Part shown: in pieces, positions 32,208-43,481 of the stretch
Layout of the letters: the number at the start of each line of letters is the position of its first letter
Numbering within the stretch: the stretch's first letter is position 1
Source: Lophium mytilinum
Lineage: Eukaryota > Ascomycota > Dothideomycetes > Mytilinidiales > Mytilinidiaceae
Direction: 5' to 3'
Assembly: GCA_010093605.1 (NCBI GenBank)
Contig: MU004186.1
Span: 575,765 to 639,764 of the forward strand
Length of the DNA: 64,000 nt
Notes under the pieces: model-generated
The model's input: the letters and a program-made list of their open reading frames with translations, nothing else
Databases searched by the model: none
Told to the model about the DNA's origin: nothing
Translations under genes and position numbers: made by a program

Positions 32208-33399
32208 ATGCACTTCAATCCCCTTTTCACGCTCATCGCCCTCCTCGCCTCCACCTCGGCCTCAGCCTCCCCCTTCCCAGCCGCCGCCGACGGGCCCGCC
32301 CCAACACCCACCTCCGGAACTGAGTACTGGTGCTGGGTATCCCCGGCCTGCGTCTCCGCCTACAAGAGCATCCAAGCCTGCTACAACACCCTCGGCGGGA
32401 TTTCGGACCCAAACGACTCCTCCCAATCCAAAGCCGGGCAATTTTGCATATGCGACCCCAAGACAAAGGGCCGGTTGGCCCACCAGGCCGACTTCGACGC
32501 CTGCTCGGTGTGCTTCCGGGGCACGAACCCGCGCACCGACGAGGCGAGCCTAGAGGAGTGGCAGAACGACGGGAGCTTGTTTTGCGGAACAAATGGTACG
32601 GAACGTTTACTTTTGAGAATGATTTCCCCCAGTTTTCCCCTTCCAGTGAGCACAACACTGCTAACACAACGCTCCAGACCCGTCCGTCTACCTCTTCCTC
32701 GCGCAGATGCTGAAGTTCATGGCGGTCGCGCACACGCCGATGCCGTACACGCAGGCGCTGTCGGGCCCGATCACGGTGGTGACGACGCTATCGGATCTCT
32801 TCACGCCGCACAGTGGGTTGAACGAGTATCCGGCTTCGTCGGCGGCGTCGACGACTGCGGACCCGGGGAGCGAGAGTTCGGCTGCTGTGACTGCGCCTGC
32901 GCCGCCGCCGCCGCCGTCTTCGGTCGCGCCGGCGCAGACGCCTGGCTCTACTCCAACTCCCACTCCCTCGCCGACGGTCACGTCGACGCCAACGCCTGTG
33001 GCTACGGGGATTGCGACGCCGAAAGTCACGGGGGGTAGTAGTGTCTCGAAACCTGCCACTTCTACAACGCTAGCTGGGAGTGGGGGAGATGCGGTGGTTA
33101 CGCAGACGCGCTCGCTGATCTATAACCCTTCCCTCCTCCCTTCGCTGCTCCCGTCGTTTTGGACTCACTGGTTGAAGCCAGGGAGGTGGCCGGGGCAGCA
33201 CCAGGAGCCTGTCACGATTACCGCGTCGAACGGGCAGCCGATGCTGGTGGTGCAGCCGCCGGCGGGGGGGAATTGGAGGAAGGAGAAGAAGTCGAATGTT
33301 GGGATGGGGAAGAAGTCGGGGGCGGGGAGGGTGGGTGTGGGGGTTGGTTGGGCGGGGGTTGTGGTGGGGTTTGGGGGCATTGGGTTGTGGTTGTTTTGA
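32208..33399 (+). CDS. Secreted Cys-containing, Ser/Thr/Pro-rich protein, probably surface-anchored
   Basis: Two exons, join(32208..32595,32678..33399), 369 aa. The intron (GTACGG donor, CTCCAG acceptor) is phase 1. The N-terminus is a signal peptide (MHFNPLFTLIALLAST, cleavage near SASA). The folded part (about residues 40-180) has cysteines in YWCWVSPACVSAYKSIQAC, FCICDP, DACSVCF and SLFCG. A long Pro/Thr/Ser linker (TPTPTPSPTVTS) follows, then a basic stretch and a C-terminal hydrophobic segment ending GGIGLWLF. Signal peptide, linker and hydrophobic end suggest a GPI-type or membrane-attached cell surface protein. Family unknown. It could act at the wall or in host contact, but nothing shows this directly. 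Confidence 0.75.
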
Positions 33400-33752
33400 G
33401 GGGCATTGGGGTGAGTGGTGGTGAGACAAGGGGTGTTGGGAGAGATGGGAGGAAATATTGAAACTGCTGAGCGGGTGGTGCAGGTTTGAACCTTTTACGA
33501 AGACGATGGCAGTGCTGACTTGTCCAAGGTCCAGGAATCTTGAGTTCTGACGGTATGTTAGTGAGGCGTTAATATAGAGGGGTTTTTCGAGAGTGGCTTA
33601 CGTTCCAGACGGTGTGGCGAGAGATTAGGGCACATTTAGGACATTATCAGGGTATCCTTCTAGCCTTCCCAAGTCCTGGCAGGGTTAAACATTGCAAAAA
33701 CCGTAAAGAAGTCGAGGGTGTGTTTGTCGACTGCTTGTACCGGTGCTAAGGT
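33400..33752. other. Convergent intergenic region
   Basis: Spacer between the 3' ends of the secreted protein gene (plus) and the HET gene (minus). No gene. Confidence 0.4.
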
Positions 33753-35987
33753 TTATACGAGGATTATGTCCTCTTCTTGGAATTCCCCACTCTTTAGCTT
33801 CTCCATGACCTCGCCCTTCATTAAGCCATGGATATAGCACCCGGCGACGAGTTTGTAGTTACCGGGCGATTGAGCTGCTGGTCTGAGGATATAAGGAATA
33901 GGTGCGCCAGGAAATACGCAGCAAAGATCGCCCTTCTCCAATGTCATATGACCGATCCCATAGTAACCAGTTTGCGTGCAGAAGAAGGAGCGATTCGTGA
34001 CCGTCAACTTGCGCTCATATTCCAAAGCATAAGCGCGCTGTTTTTCCTCAGTAGCCTCGGCCCTTCGTATAGGTTGTCGCACCGCCTCTCGATACGCCGC
34101 AAAACGCCTACGATGCATAGCGATAAAATCTTCCGCCGGGCGCATACTCAAGAAAGCATTGCCTGCCACCAGTACTAGACTGAAAGCATCTTCCTGTCTC
34201 TCTAGGGTTTGAATATCTTGGTCAGTTTCTTTCCTCAAACCCCATTCTTCCACCTCTTTCCATAGAGAGTCGATCGGCGGGACTAGCATACCACTGCTTT
34301 GGACCGTGGTTTGGATGGAGAAATCCTTGTTATGCAGCACTTTTGATTTGTGAACGATCGTATCAAAAATGAAGCCGCGCAGCTTAAGCGACTGATTCGA
34401 TTGGACGATAGCTTTGAATTTGACCTCTAGAGTTCCGCCCGCACGATACCAGTTGTCTATATTTCCGATCCTTGATACGCGCCCGCCTTCGTCCCAGCGC
34501 GGTACCCACGAAGGTCTGCTGCCGAAGAGAGATTTCGAATCCAATGTATGGTCGACATAGGTGAGAGTTATACAAGGGTGCAGGCCGTAATTGATCATCG
34601 CGCTAGCAGCTTCAAAATATACATCTTCCACCGATTTAGTATAATCGACCTCAACGAATTGGCTTCCGTCCGGCAGCCTGGCGTATGGGTGTCCGAGAAA
34701 GGCGTAGATATAGTCTCTTGAGTCGGTTGCTTCAAAAAAGCGCGCTATGGATAAGATGTCAAGGATGGTAACTGGGAAAGGTCGAAATCCTTGTTCCATG
34801 GTAGTGACCTCACTTCTCCAGCTTTGATGGTTTCCGTACGAATTCCATAACGCCCGGTAGGCTGAGACGATCTTTCCTGTGCGTAGTTCGCCTCTCAAAT
34901 GCCAGAGATCTTTTCGGAACATGTCAAGCAATGCTAGTTTGACGAGCTCAGACCAGTTCATCGTAGAATCTCCGTACATGATAGTGGCAAATGAAGCAAG
35001 GCCAACTTCTTGCAGTACCCATACGCGTTTGAACCAAGAATATTCCAGCATTTTCTTGACCTTGTCCCATTCTGTTTGGTCTAGCGAAACCCGAGGATTG
35101 TCGTTGGGAATAGGCACTCGCCGCAGGTCGCCGTATCGCTGTATTCCGGTCTCAAAATACCGATTCGACTCGATGATGAGCTTGAAGCAGTCTTCCGCGG
35201 CTCCATCGTCGTGCCCAAGCCATATCAGCACCTTTTTCGCATTCTCGTATATCTTGCCCATCCTCTCTACCTGATGGCCCTGCTCTTTCTTGTCGCTCTG
35301 ATTGATGCAGATTGCATCAGCCCATAACGCCTTCGCTTGCATGGGGTCTCGTATCTGGTGGAGCGCATCGCTGAGGCTTTGGGTGATTGAGAGCATCTTT
35401 CCGTCGCATGTGATATTAGAAGTCTGGCTTACGTCTCCCCACACGTAGGATATTGCCTCGTAGGTTCTAGCAGCATGCTCCAGTTCCATTGGCAAGAGCT
35501 TGCAGGAAAGCGGCCCCGCTCCAGGCTGAAGTTCTAGCACTCTCAAGTAGTCGTCTCCAGGAAACGGTTCATACTCGTATGGCTCATGGTTCGCCGAATC
35601 GTGCCTCATCGTATCATGGCTGGATGGTCCACTATCGGACGGTTCCTGGATTGATAGCTCATGATTGCATGGCTCATGTTCGAGGGGCGAGTCATTGTTG
35701 AAGGATTTTGGTCTCGATGGCCGCTGGGATGTGAATGGCTTGATCCCATCTATCCGCCCCATGGGCTCTAGCGCGGCAACCTCGCGCTGTTGAGGTGGGA
35801 GCATTAATGGGCTAATATTGAGGGGATCGCTCTTCTGGTTACTTCTACTCCTAAGGCTATATCTGTTGTTCGCTATCTCGAAGGGAGAAGAAGGCACCAT
35901 CAGCAACATCGCCTTCCCGTCCTCTTGCTGGGACGAGGCTTGCGAGGCTCCTCTGCGATCACCTTTTCTCTTCTTTATTTTCGGCAT
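33753..35987 (-). CDS. Heterokaryon incompatibility (HET) domain protein
   Basis: Single-exon gene of 744 aa. The frame extends ten codons further to a TTG, but the first ATG is at 35987 (MPKIKKRKGDRRG). The N-terminal 160 residues are polar, with a run of His/Glu/Pro/Ser repeats (EPCNHELSIQEPSDSGPSSH). The HET domain starts near residue 177 with YEAISYVWGD and includes ALWADAICINQSDKKEQGHQ, MGKIYENAKKVLIWLG and WFKRVWVLQEV. The C-terminal third contains DYIYAFLGHP and a TGYYGIGHMTLEKGD region common to these proteins. HET proteins mediate self/non-self recognition and cell death after hyphal fusion. Which allele or partner it recognises is unknown. A related, broken gene lies divergently next door. 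Confidence 0.92.
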   Translation of the reverse strand: MPKIKKRKGDRRGASQASSQQEDGKAMLLMVPSSPFEIANNRYSLRSRSNQKSDPLNISPLMLPPQQREVAALEPMGRIDGIKPFTSQRPSRPKSFNNDSPLEHEPCNHELSIQEPSDSGPSSHDTMRHDSANHEPYEYEPFPGDDYLRVLELQPGAGPLSCKLLPMELEHAARTYEAISYVWGDVSQTSNITCDGKMLSITQSLSDALHQIRDPMQAKALWADAICINQSDKKEQGHQVERMGKIYENAKKVLIWLGHDDGAAEDCFKLIIESNRYFETGIQRYGDLRRVPIPNDNPRVSLDQTEWDKVKKMLEYSWFKRVWVLQEVGLASFATIMYGDSTMNWSELVKLALLDMFRKDLWHLRGELRTGKIVSAYRALWNSYGNHQSWRSEVTTMEQGFRPFPVTILDILSIARFFEATDSRDYIYAFLGHPYARLPDGSQFVEVDYTKSVEDVYFEAASAMINYGLHPCITLTYVDHTLDSKSLFGSRPSWVPRWDEGGRVSRIGNIDNWYRAGGTLEVKFKAIVQSNQSLKLRGFIFDTIVHKSKVLHNKDFSIQTTVQSSGMLVPPIDSLWKEVEEWGLRKETDQDIQTLERQEDAFSLVLVAGNAFLSMRPAEDFIAMHRRRFAAYREAVRQPIRRAEATEEKQRAYALEYERKLTVTNRSFFCTQTGYYGIGHMTLEKGDLCCVFPGAPIPYILRPAAQSPGNYKLVAGCYIHGLMKGEVMEKLKSGEFQEEDIILV

Positions 35988-36663
35988 GTCAACGAAACGG
36001 GTTGCAAAACACTCCAAAACGTTGGCGCTTGAGGAGGACAGGAAGCTATACCGATCGTCCCGATGAAGGAGCCCGACTTTGAATCAAAGCTAGGGAAATC
36101 TGATCTACCGTACGAGGCACTTCAGACCTCAGAAAAGTCTACATAGGAACAGACACAATAGATCGCGTACTAGAATAGCTGAAGCGAAGCTGGAATGATG
36201 CATCAGAGGGAGGGAGAAGAGATGAACGGTGAGAACAGATGAGGTTGGGAGCTGAGGCTGAAGTAACATCGACAAGGCTGAGACTTCTAGGCATCCAAAG
36301 AGGCGAGAAGTTCAGCACTAAACCGAAACCGGAACACGGGTCCATGCCGCGCGGTGTATTAGATCTTGCCCGTTCTCTCTAACTGATGTTTCTGCTCTTT
36401 CCGCTCTACTTGATGCATAGCGCATCGCTTCAAAGGCTGGACGCATCAAGCGATCCCAATACCATCACCGCTAGTACCTTTTTGCTATAACATGACCAAG
36501 CCCTGTAGCAATGCACAACGTTAACTATGCCAAGTTAAGATGTAATCAGGTTACATAAGCGGAAGCACCACTCCACCTGGGCTGGTCAGGGCATTCCCCA
36601 GCAACCCAACTGTCCTGTCAATGTGTAGATTCATCTCATGACATGGAGCATTGAACTCTGTAG
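35988..36663. other. Shared upstream region of divergent HET loci
   Basis: About 675 bp between the intact HET gene (minus) and the HET pseudogene (plus). No gene or clear promoter element recognised. Confidence 0.4.
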
Positions 36664-38786
36664 CACGTCACTCAACGACTTCGTCCGTTCTTAAGCGTCG
36701 CAATATTTATCATTTTTAACCTGCAACATATCGTCCGATACGAGCGTATTGCTGCCTGTTTCGCCATTGCTGGCATTCTTATCAGGTACCTCATCAATCG
36801 CTCTCTCAAATCGGGAAACAATGTATGGGTTGCCGCACCTATCTGTATTGCTTGTATGATCACCAGCCATTTCACCGTTTCACTGATCAATTATCGGAAT
36901 GACGCTGCGGAACGTCCTCTGCGGCGTACGCAGGCGAGGCTCCAGCATGCTGGCTATTTCGACTACACCTACAAGCCCCTCAACAAGTCAAATCCAAAAC
37001 GCATACGCCTCATCGAGCTAGTCCCGTGGAACGATGCAGATTTCGAAGACGAAATATATGTGCGAATCAAGATGCGGGTTTCCTCGCTAGAAGCCCAGAT
37101 GTGGAGTCATACGAGGCACTCTCGTACTGCTGGGGCGATCCAAATTGTCTTCGACCACTCGTCTGTGACGATGCCGTATATCTCGTCACCGAGCCCTTGT
37201 ACAATGCTCTTACCTGACTACGCTTGTTGAATTCTAAAAGACTCATATGGGCGGATGCTGTGTGTATCAATCAACGCGACTTGGAAGAAAAGAACTGGCA
37301 AGTCCAGATGATGTCGGAGATTTACCAGAATGCCACCCAAGTACTCGTTTATCTTGGCGAAGATGAAGGCAACAGCCAGCACATCGAAGATTTAGTTCTA
37401 AGCTTATCAAAGGCGAAGCTTAAGCTTGAGATGAGACAGGAGAATGGCACCATTACTAAGAACTCTGTTCTCACCAAAGAACTTCAGAAAGAGTTGGGAA
37501 TTCCGCTCATGAACTTTCTTTACTATGTTCCGTTCTTAGCCTTGCAAACACTTCTCCTGAGAGATTGGTTCCACCGGGTTTGGATAATTCAGGAAATCAT
37601 TCTTGCGAAGAATGCCATTGTGCTCTGCGGAAACTGGGAAGTACATGGGCGACCCTCTATGCTGCACTCGAGGTAACCCAGCCTCTACCAGACAACGGTG
37701 AAGATGTCATTGATCTTGGCTTAGACCGTCTTCGGCGGCTAGTCTGGTCTAAAGAACAAATTGTATCAGATGGTGCCACGTTGGAGCAATTGCTACCCCA
37801 ACACCGTGGAGCAGGCGCTACAGACCCTCGAGATCATGTTTATGCCCTTCTTGGGCTAGCTACCGATAAAGACGATTTTGAGGTCGACTACACAAAGTCA
37901 GTCTCGCAGGTGTTCTGCGATGCTGCTAGACAAATACTTACTTCTTCCCAAAACCTTCGGCTTCTCGAGCTCGTCAGCAACGCTCGGTGCAGAAACGATC
38001 TAACGCTGCCTTCGTGGGTGCCCGATCGGGGAAATGATCTGCTACGCATGCCGTTGACGGAACATTGCCTTCGTCCTTTGAAAGTTCACCATGAACTCAG
38101 TCCTGATGGGCTAAAACTCACAACCATCCCTGGCACAGAGGTTGACTCGATTGCTCTCACTGGTGTTTGTTTTCCGTTCAAGCTAAATGGACCAGTATAT
38201 AGACCCGTGGTATCAATTGCGGTGTCACTCAAGCTTCCGCAACTGGATTGACGTTTTCCAACCCTTTTTTAGCGAGCCATATCCTATTGGAAAGGAACCT
38301 AATGTCAACGCTTTCTGGCAGGTATTCACAGACAACGATCTTTCTTTCAGCATGGACATGTGCTATCAGAGGGTCCTTGGGCTCTTTTGTCGTTTAGCAT
38401 GCTGGGTGGTTTGTTTTCCAGTAACATTCGATTCACCACTACGACAGATTCTTGGCTACTTCCTCCTGTTTTTACCTTTGTCTGTGCCTCTTCGTCTGTA
38501 TTGGCGAGCGTTAAATAGCGAGAGATTCCAGACCTTACCGGTTTCGAAGTATTCCAATGGACGTAGAATGATCAGAACGGCGAGAGCTCTACTTGGGCTG
38601 GCACCAGAAGATACGAAGGTAGGCGACATAGTCTTCTTGCTGCATGGCGGTTCCATACCAATGTTACTGCGTAGAAGCTTGAGCGATCGAGACGCATACG
38701 AAGTTGTTGGCGAGTGTTATCTGCACGGGTTTATGGATAAGTTGGCAACTCACATTGGAGAGTGTTATAAGATCTTCCTTGTTTAA
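36664..38786 (+). pseudogene. Degenerate HET-domain gene with membrane segments
   Basis: HET-family sequence runs through here in several frames. It begins with two hydrophobic segments (LSVAIFIIFN, ACFAIAGILI), then RIRLIELVPW. The frame changes near 37080 and continues with YEALSYCWGDPNCL. An in-frame TGA sits at 37215, just before RLIWADAVCINQRDLEEKNW. Another frame change near 37640 precedes DHVYALLGLATD, and a third near 38205 precedes a hydrophobic region (YFLLFLPLSVPL) and the C-terminus LHGFMDKLATHIGECYKIFLV split over positions 38724-38786. Three frame changes plus a stop cannot be explained by normal introns: the longest candidate intron at the first break would be about 31 nt. So the gene is broken. 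No start ATG is visible at the 5' end. Confidence 0.8.
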
Positions 38787-39836
38787 AGAACACCCGCCGT
38801 TGATCGAGGATTGGGGCACATGAAAGTTAAGTACAAGCATTCTCACACGACCTTCATTTTCAATTCCAAATGCAACCCACATATCCATTTTCCTAACAAC
38901 CCAAGCAAAGGCTTTGTATCTAAAGACCACGGACTATCCTGGCCCCATCCTAGTATCCCCTGTTGCCCATGTCAATCATGTAGGACACATCCGCATCCAC
39001 ATTGCAAACCAGCCACCCACCCACAGTGATATCAGAACGGTTTCTCATTCAGCAAGCTTTCCACTGTTACCAATAACCAGACACCCCAGTCCAGGTTTCC
39101 ACCGGAGAAAGAGAAGGAAGGAAAAAGCCGTTCAGATCCCACCTACACACCATACCAGAGAAGTAAGTAACCACGGAGAACCAAACGTAGGATACAAGAA
39201 GGTTAGGTCCGAAGTCCCGAGAAGTGCCAGAAGCTCAAGAACCAGAAAAGCCAGCTGCCAAACATGCTCAAGTGAGCACAAGGTATCGAAGCGAGTGGTG
39301 GTGGTTCCACGCGGGAAAACAGAAAAAAGGATGGCAGGGCATACAAATCGTGATTCCGAAAGGCAAGCCTGCTTCCTTTCCTCCAATTCCTTCCGTTGGA
39401 AATCCGGAGAACGAGAGACAAAAGGAAAGTGCAGAAGCAGTGTTTTTCGCACATCGGGGACGTTCGATCCAAGTGGACAGCCAGTGCCTGCGTGGAAAAA
39501 AAATTCAATCCCGATGAGATGAGAATGCGATGATGGTATGAGAGTGGATGTGTGCTGCAAAAGCCTTTGCAATACGAACTAGTAGGCCAAGGAAAAATAA
39601 GTCGACAGAGCCTCGGGGAGCATTGGCGAGCGAAAGGGAATCTAGCAGTCCGATCTTCAGGCAAAAGGTAGAAAAGGGAAAGCCCCGAGCTCGACAATCA
39701 TATACAGCATGTGAAGCTTGTGGGCTAGACGCTCCCAAGAAGATTGTAACGCCGCCGCCTGCTGAACCGAGAAGATTGTGCTTGGGATGAATCTGATTGA
39801 TGTGGGTCAAAGGGAACCGTAGATGTAATGGAGTAT
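38787..39836. other. Gene-free stretch between HET pseudogene and the Pumilio gene
   Basis: It probably contains the 3' UTR of the Pumilio-type gene on the minus strand. Frames of 100-200 codons on both strands have no protein features. Confidence 0.4.
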
Positions 39837-42800
39837 TCACAGGTATCGCGAGAGTACATCCTTGTGTTCTTCAAAGAAGTAACTATCTCTGAGATTGGTG
39901 TCAGTTACTAGATCATTGATTGTCGTCGCATTGCTGTGGACTTGATTACTCACCCTTCCGCGTCGGCCCTGACCTGCGCCGACTTGCTGCTGTTGCTGTT
40001 GCTGGGGTTGCTGCATGTACATTCCGTATGGATACATCTGGGGGTTCATGACACCTCCCATTCCCTGGCCAAATTGAGCTTGTTGAAGCATTGGAGAGCC
40101 AGCCATGCCCGGTGGAACCATCGGTGCCCCATTCCTAAATCCTTGGACACCCAAGGCTGGCGTCTGAGGACTCTGGAACCCGTTCATAGGTTGGTAGAGC
40201 GCATTCGCCCTAGAAGCGGCGAGAACAGCTTGTTGGTACTGGTACTGAGCCTGCTGTGGCGTCAAAGCTGCGAGTGGAATGTTGGCTTCTGGTGAGAACA
40301 TGGGTTGGTTCATTCCATTTAGAGGGTACTGCTCGAAACCGTTGGAGTCCACGCTACCGGTCCTCTGCAGTGCGATCGGATCAAATGCCGGAGCGGCCAC
40401 ATTTGAGTAGAACTGCCTGTTCAACTGTGCATCCATGTTGCCTTGGCCGAGTTGGCCGTTTGCTTGGCTTTGCTTCGATCCTGGCCTAGTTTCGCTGGGG
40501 TCCCTGTGGCCATCACGACCACCAGATCCACCACCGCGAGTCGACAAGCTAACTTCATCCATGAGGCGTTTATAGCCCTGTGCAGGCTGAGCCTTGATTC
40601 GGAGCAGGACATTGCGCACGTTCTGAACAACACCCGCCCGGATTTCCTCATCGAAGAACGGAGTGGTCAAGACCTTGAAGATCAAGGTGGCGCCACAGCT
40701 CTGGTCACTCAAGATGTCCTCGAGTACCTGGTCATTGGCGGAGAAGAACAGGGCTTGGAGAATTGTATCGCGGGCCTCGGGTTCGTTTCGCTGGTTGATT
40801 ATTTTCAGTACAGTCAAATAGGCGACCTTGTGAGTGCACAGATGGACGAGGTGAGGAACGAGGCGAGGGGCAAGAACCGTGCGCCTACGAGGAAAGGTGC
40901 AAGTGTCGAGGAACCAGGTGAGAAGAAGAGCTCCGTTGGCATTAGTTGCAAGCTGGACGCTGTGAAGGGCAATGGTAGCTGCAACCATGCGTTGCTGATC
41001 CTTGGTTGCGTAGTGGCTCTCTAAACAAGCTCGCATAGCTCTGGCACCGAACCGTCCTTGCGCCAGTTCCCACAACCGGGCGAGCATGACGTCGAAGATG
41101 AAGTTGTTCAGCGGGAATGAGTACCTGAGACATCCTTGCATAACGTAATTTCCAAATTGGTCCAGGAATAGTGGCATAGCATACGCTCGAAGGCTCTCGA
41201 CAACCAACTTCATCAGCTCAGGGGTCCTGGCGACGTCGATGATCTTCTGAGCAGCCCATGTTCCGTTCTTGTGAACGCCAATCTTTGCAAGATGAGGGGC
41301 GATTTCGGCCAGCATGGCCTCTTTGGTTGGCTCCGAACAGTACTCGAACAGCTTCTGCACCACCGTGTTTCCCAGGTAGTCGGAGGAAAGCTCGGCTATT
41401 TCCGGAAGCATGTTCATGGCAATCTCTTCGATCTCAGGCTGAGAGCACGAGTTGTTGTCGATCCTCTTCCGAATTTCACGGAGTCTGGGCGCGTCATGAA
41501 CTCGACTGTGGCTCGGCTCTTCAACGTTGGGGATCTCGTCCTCATAGTGATTGTTCTTGATAGCCTGCTCTACATAAGCAGCAATCGTAGCTTGCTCAGC
41601 ATCGCTAGCTCCAAGTTCTTTGACGATCTGGACAATGTCTTCGCGGATATCGGGCAATTCGGGTGTCGTCAGAGGCGCGACCGCAGTCTCTGGACGGGAT
41701 CCATTGGTCTGACGAGCAGTGTTGTTGCCAACTCCTACCGGACCTCCCTCCATCTGACCCTTGGCGAGCGGGTCTGGGCTGGGTGACGGGAATAGACTGT
41801 TGTTTCCAGGAGTGGCAGACGCACTTGGGACCTTAGCGTATCCAATTCGGACAGGTCCTGCGCCGGGAAAGATCTCCTTGCCGTTCAGTTGCGACTTTGC
41901 TTGCACTGCGCTGTCTAGAGTCTCGAAATTGACAAAGCCGCAGTTCTTGTGGGTAAGAACTCTAGTAGATTCAATGGGCCCGTAGGCGTTGAAGATGACG
42001 TTCAAGGACGAAACGGTCGTAGAAGATGGGATATTTCCCAGCCACAGAGCTCTAGTTGGGCCTTCTAGGTTATTGTCGTCCCCTCCCATGTTAGTGCTAG
42101 GCTTTCCATTAAGCTGCATGTTATGCACAGCTTCGGCGAGGCCAGAGTATTCCGACTCTTCGCGAAGTTGCAAGTCCGATGCGGACACACTGTTGTCTAG
42201 TCTGGATGAAGTCGGAAGATAATTGCGCATTAGGCGTGAAGATGGAGAGTCAAGGACTCCAGCAGTGCGGGCCCGAGGACGGCTCGCACTTGCAAAGTTT
42301 GCGAAGGCTTGGACTTCAAGATTGTGCTGCCGAACGGCCTCTTGAATGGTAGCATAAGCTGCGGCATCGGCGGAAGGGGTGAGTGTGCCACTGTAGTTGC
42401 CAGGATATCCCATCTGGTCGAGCTCGTCGTCCTCTTCGGCGTACTTTTCCTTTGCGTTGACAGAGTAGGATCGGAACCGGTTGGCATTACGGTTCAGCAG
42501 ATCATTCTGATTGAACGCGTTCCTCTGACCTTCCAGGAGTAACTCAATATCCGAAGGAGCAAGTGTAGCCCTGGCAGGCTGAGGGGTGTCAACGAGACCA
42601 AGATAATCTAGCGTTCTAACATCAGCATCCGCGAGCGATTCGCGTGAAAATGAAGATTGGGCAGGTGAAGTCGGACCGTTGGATGACTGGATGCTGGCCA
42701 AAGTGTCGCCTCGCTGTCGGCCGGTAGACCAATTAGACGAGAAGATAGATGAGCCAAATGGAGACGAAGAAGGCAGGAAGCCAGGGCGTTGAGGCATTGA

Positions 42801-43481
42801 GCCAGCCCTGAGACGGGAGAGAAGAGCTGAGGTCGCAGCGGCAGAAGTGTTGGAACCAAAGCCCGCGGTCTCGGTCGGCGTTCCTGGCTTGAAAGGACTC
42901 GTGGAAGGCGTTGGACGAGAAGTCTTAGGAAGAAGGGAGGGTTGTGGCATTGAACCAGTAGGTGCACCAGCTGGAGAGAAACGTGAAGGCAAGGTTCCGG
43001 CACGAGCCCTTCGGCCAGCCGTCTGCGGAGTAGGAGGCTCAGGCATGGATGAATTGAAGTCAGGGAAGCTGTCAGCGTTTGGGGACTCGGGGATGGTTTC
43101 GCGCAGAGGAGTCGAGTTGCCGCTGGTTGGTGGTCCCCACAATTGTGGACCAAGTCCCTCCTGGGCCTGGATCTCGCGGGCACTAAGGTCGGAGGTTAGC
43201 TAGGTCCCAATGAATTGCACGTTTCATGTATCAACTTACCGTTTTGAGAAGACTCTGTACTCATGCGATGGCGAACCGGCCCCTAGGCGCACGCCTGCAG
43301 TAGCATTTCCAATTCCACTCGCAGTGTTGCCATTGCCCAGAGGGTATCGGGTTGACGAGCTGGTAGGCGGCTCGATTGGAGAGGTAGCGGCAGTGGAGGA
43401 GCCGGACCTCGGGGCTTGGGAGGTCATCTGCGGGAGGTAGTTGAGGTTGATGTGATGGTCAGGCCGCGTTGGGGGAGCCAT
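39837..43481 (-). CDS. JSN1: Jsn1/Puf2-type RNA-binding protein (RRM plus Pumilio)
   Basis: Two exons, complement(join(39837..43182,43240..43481)), 1195 aa, ATG at 43481, phase-2 intron with GTAAGT and CTTAG. The first 450 residues are Ser/Pro/Thr-rich and disordered. An RRM follows (about 456-530): RALWLGNIPSSTTVSSLNVI, CGFVNFETLDSAVQA, GPVRIGYAK. The Pumilio repeats occupy roughly 640-955, for example SSDYLGNTVVQKLFEYCSEP, GVHKNGTWAAQKIIDVA and QFGNYVMQGCLRY. The C-terminal tail is Gln/Met/Pro-rich with a Q7 run. The RRM-before-PUF order is typical of the yeast Jsn1/Puf2 group, which bind mRNAs for membrane-linked and mitochondrial proteins. Targets here are unknown. Confidence 0.92.

Noticed and set aside
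37060-37091. Mini-intron that might repair the first frame break in the HET pseudogene
   Set aside because: It would be about 31 nt, too short for splicing, and the TGA and two later frame changes would remain.
39505-39840. Minus ORF directly after the Pumilio gene
   Set aside because: Lies in the likely 3' UTR, has no recognisable features and overlaps other chance frames.
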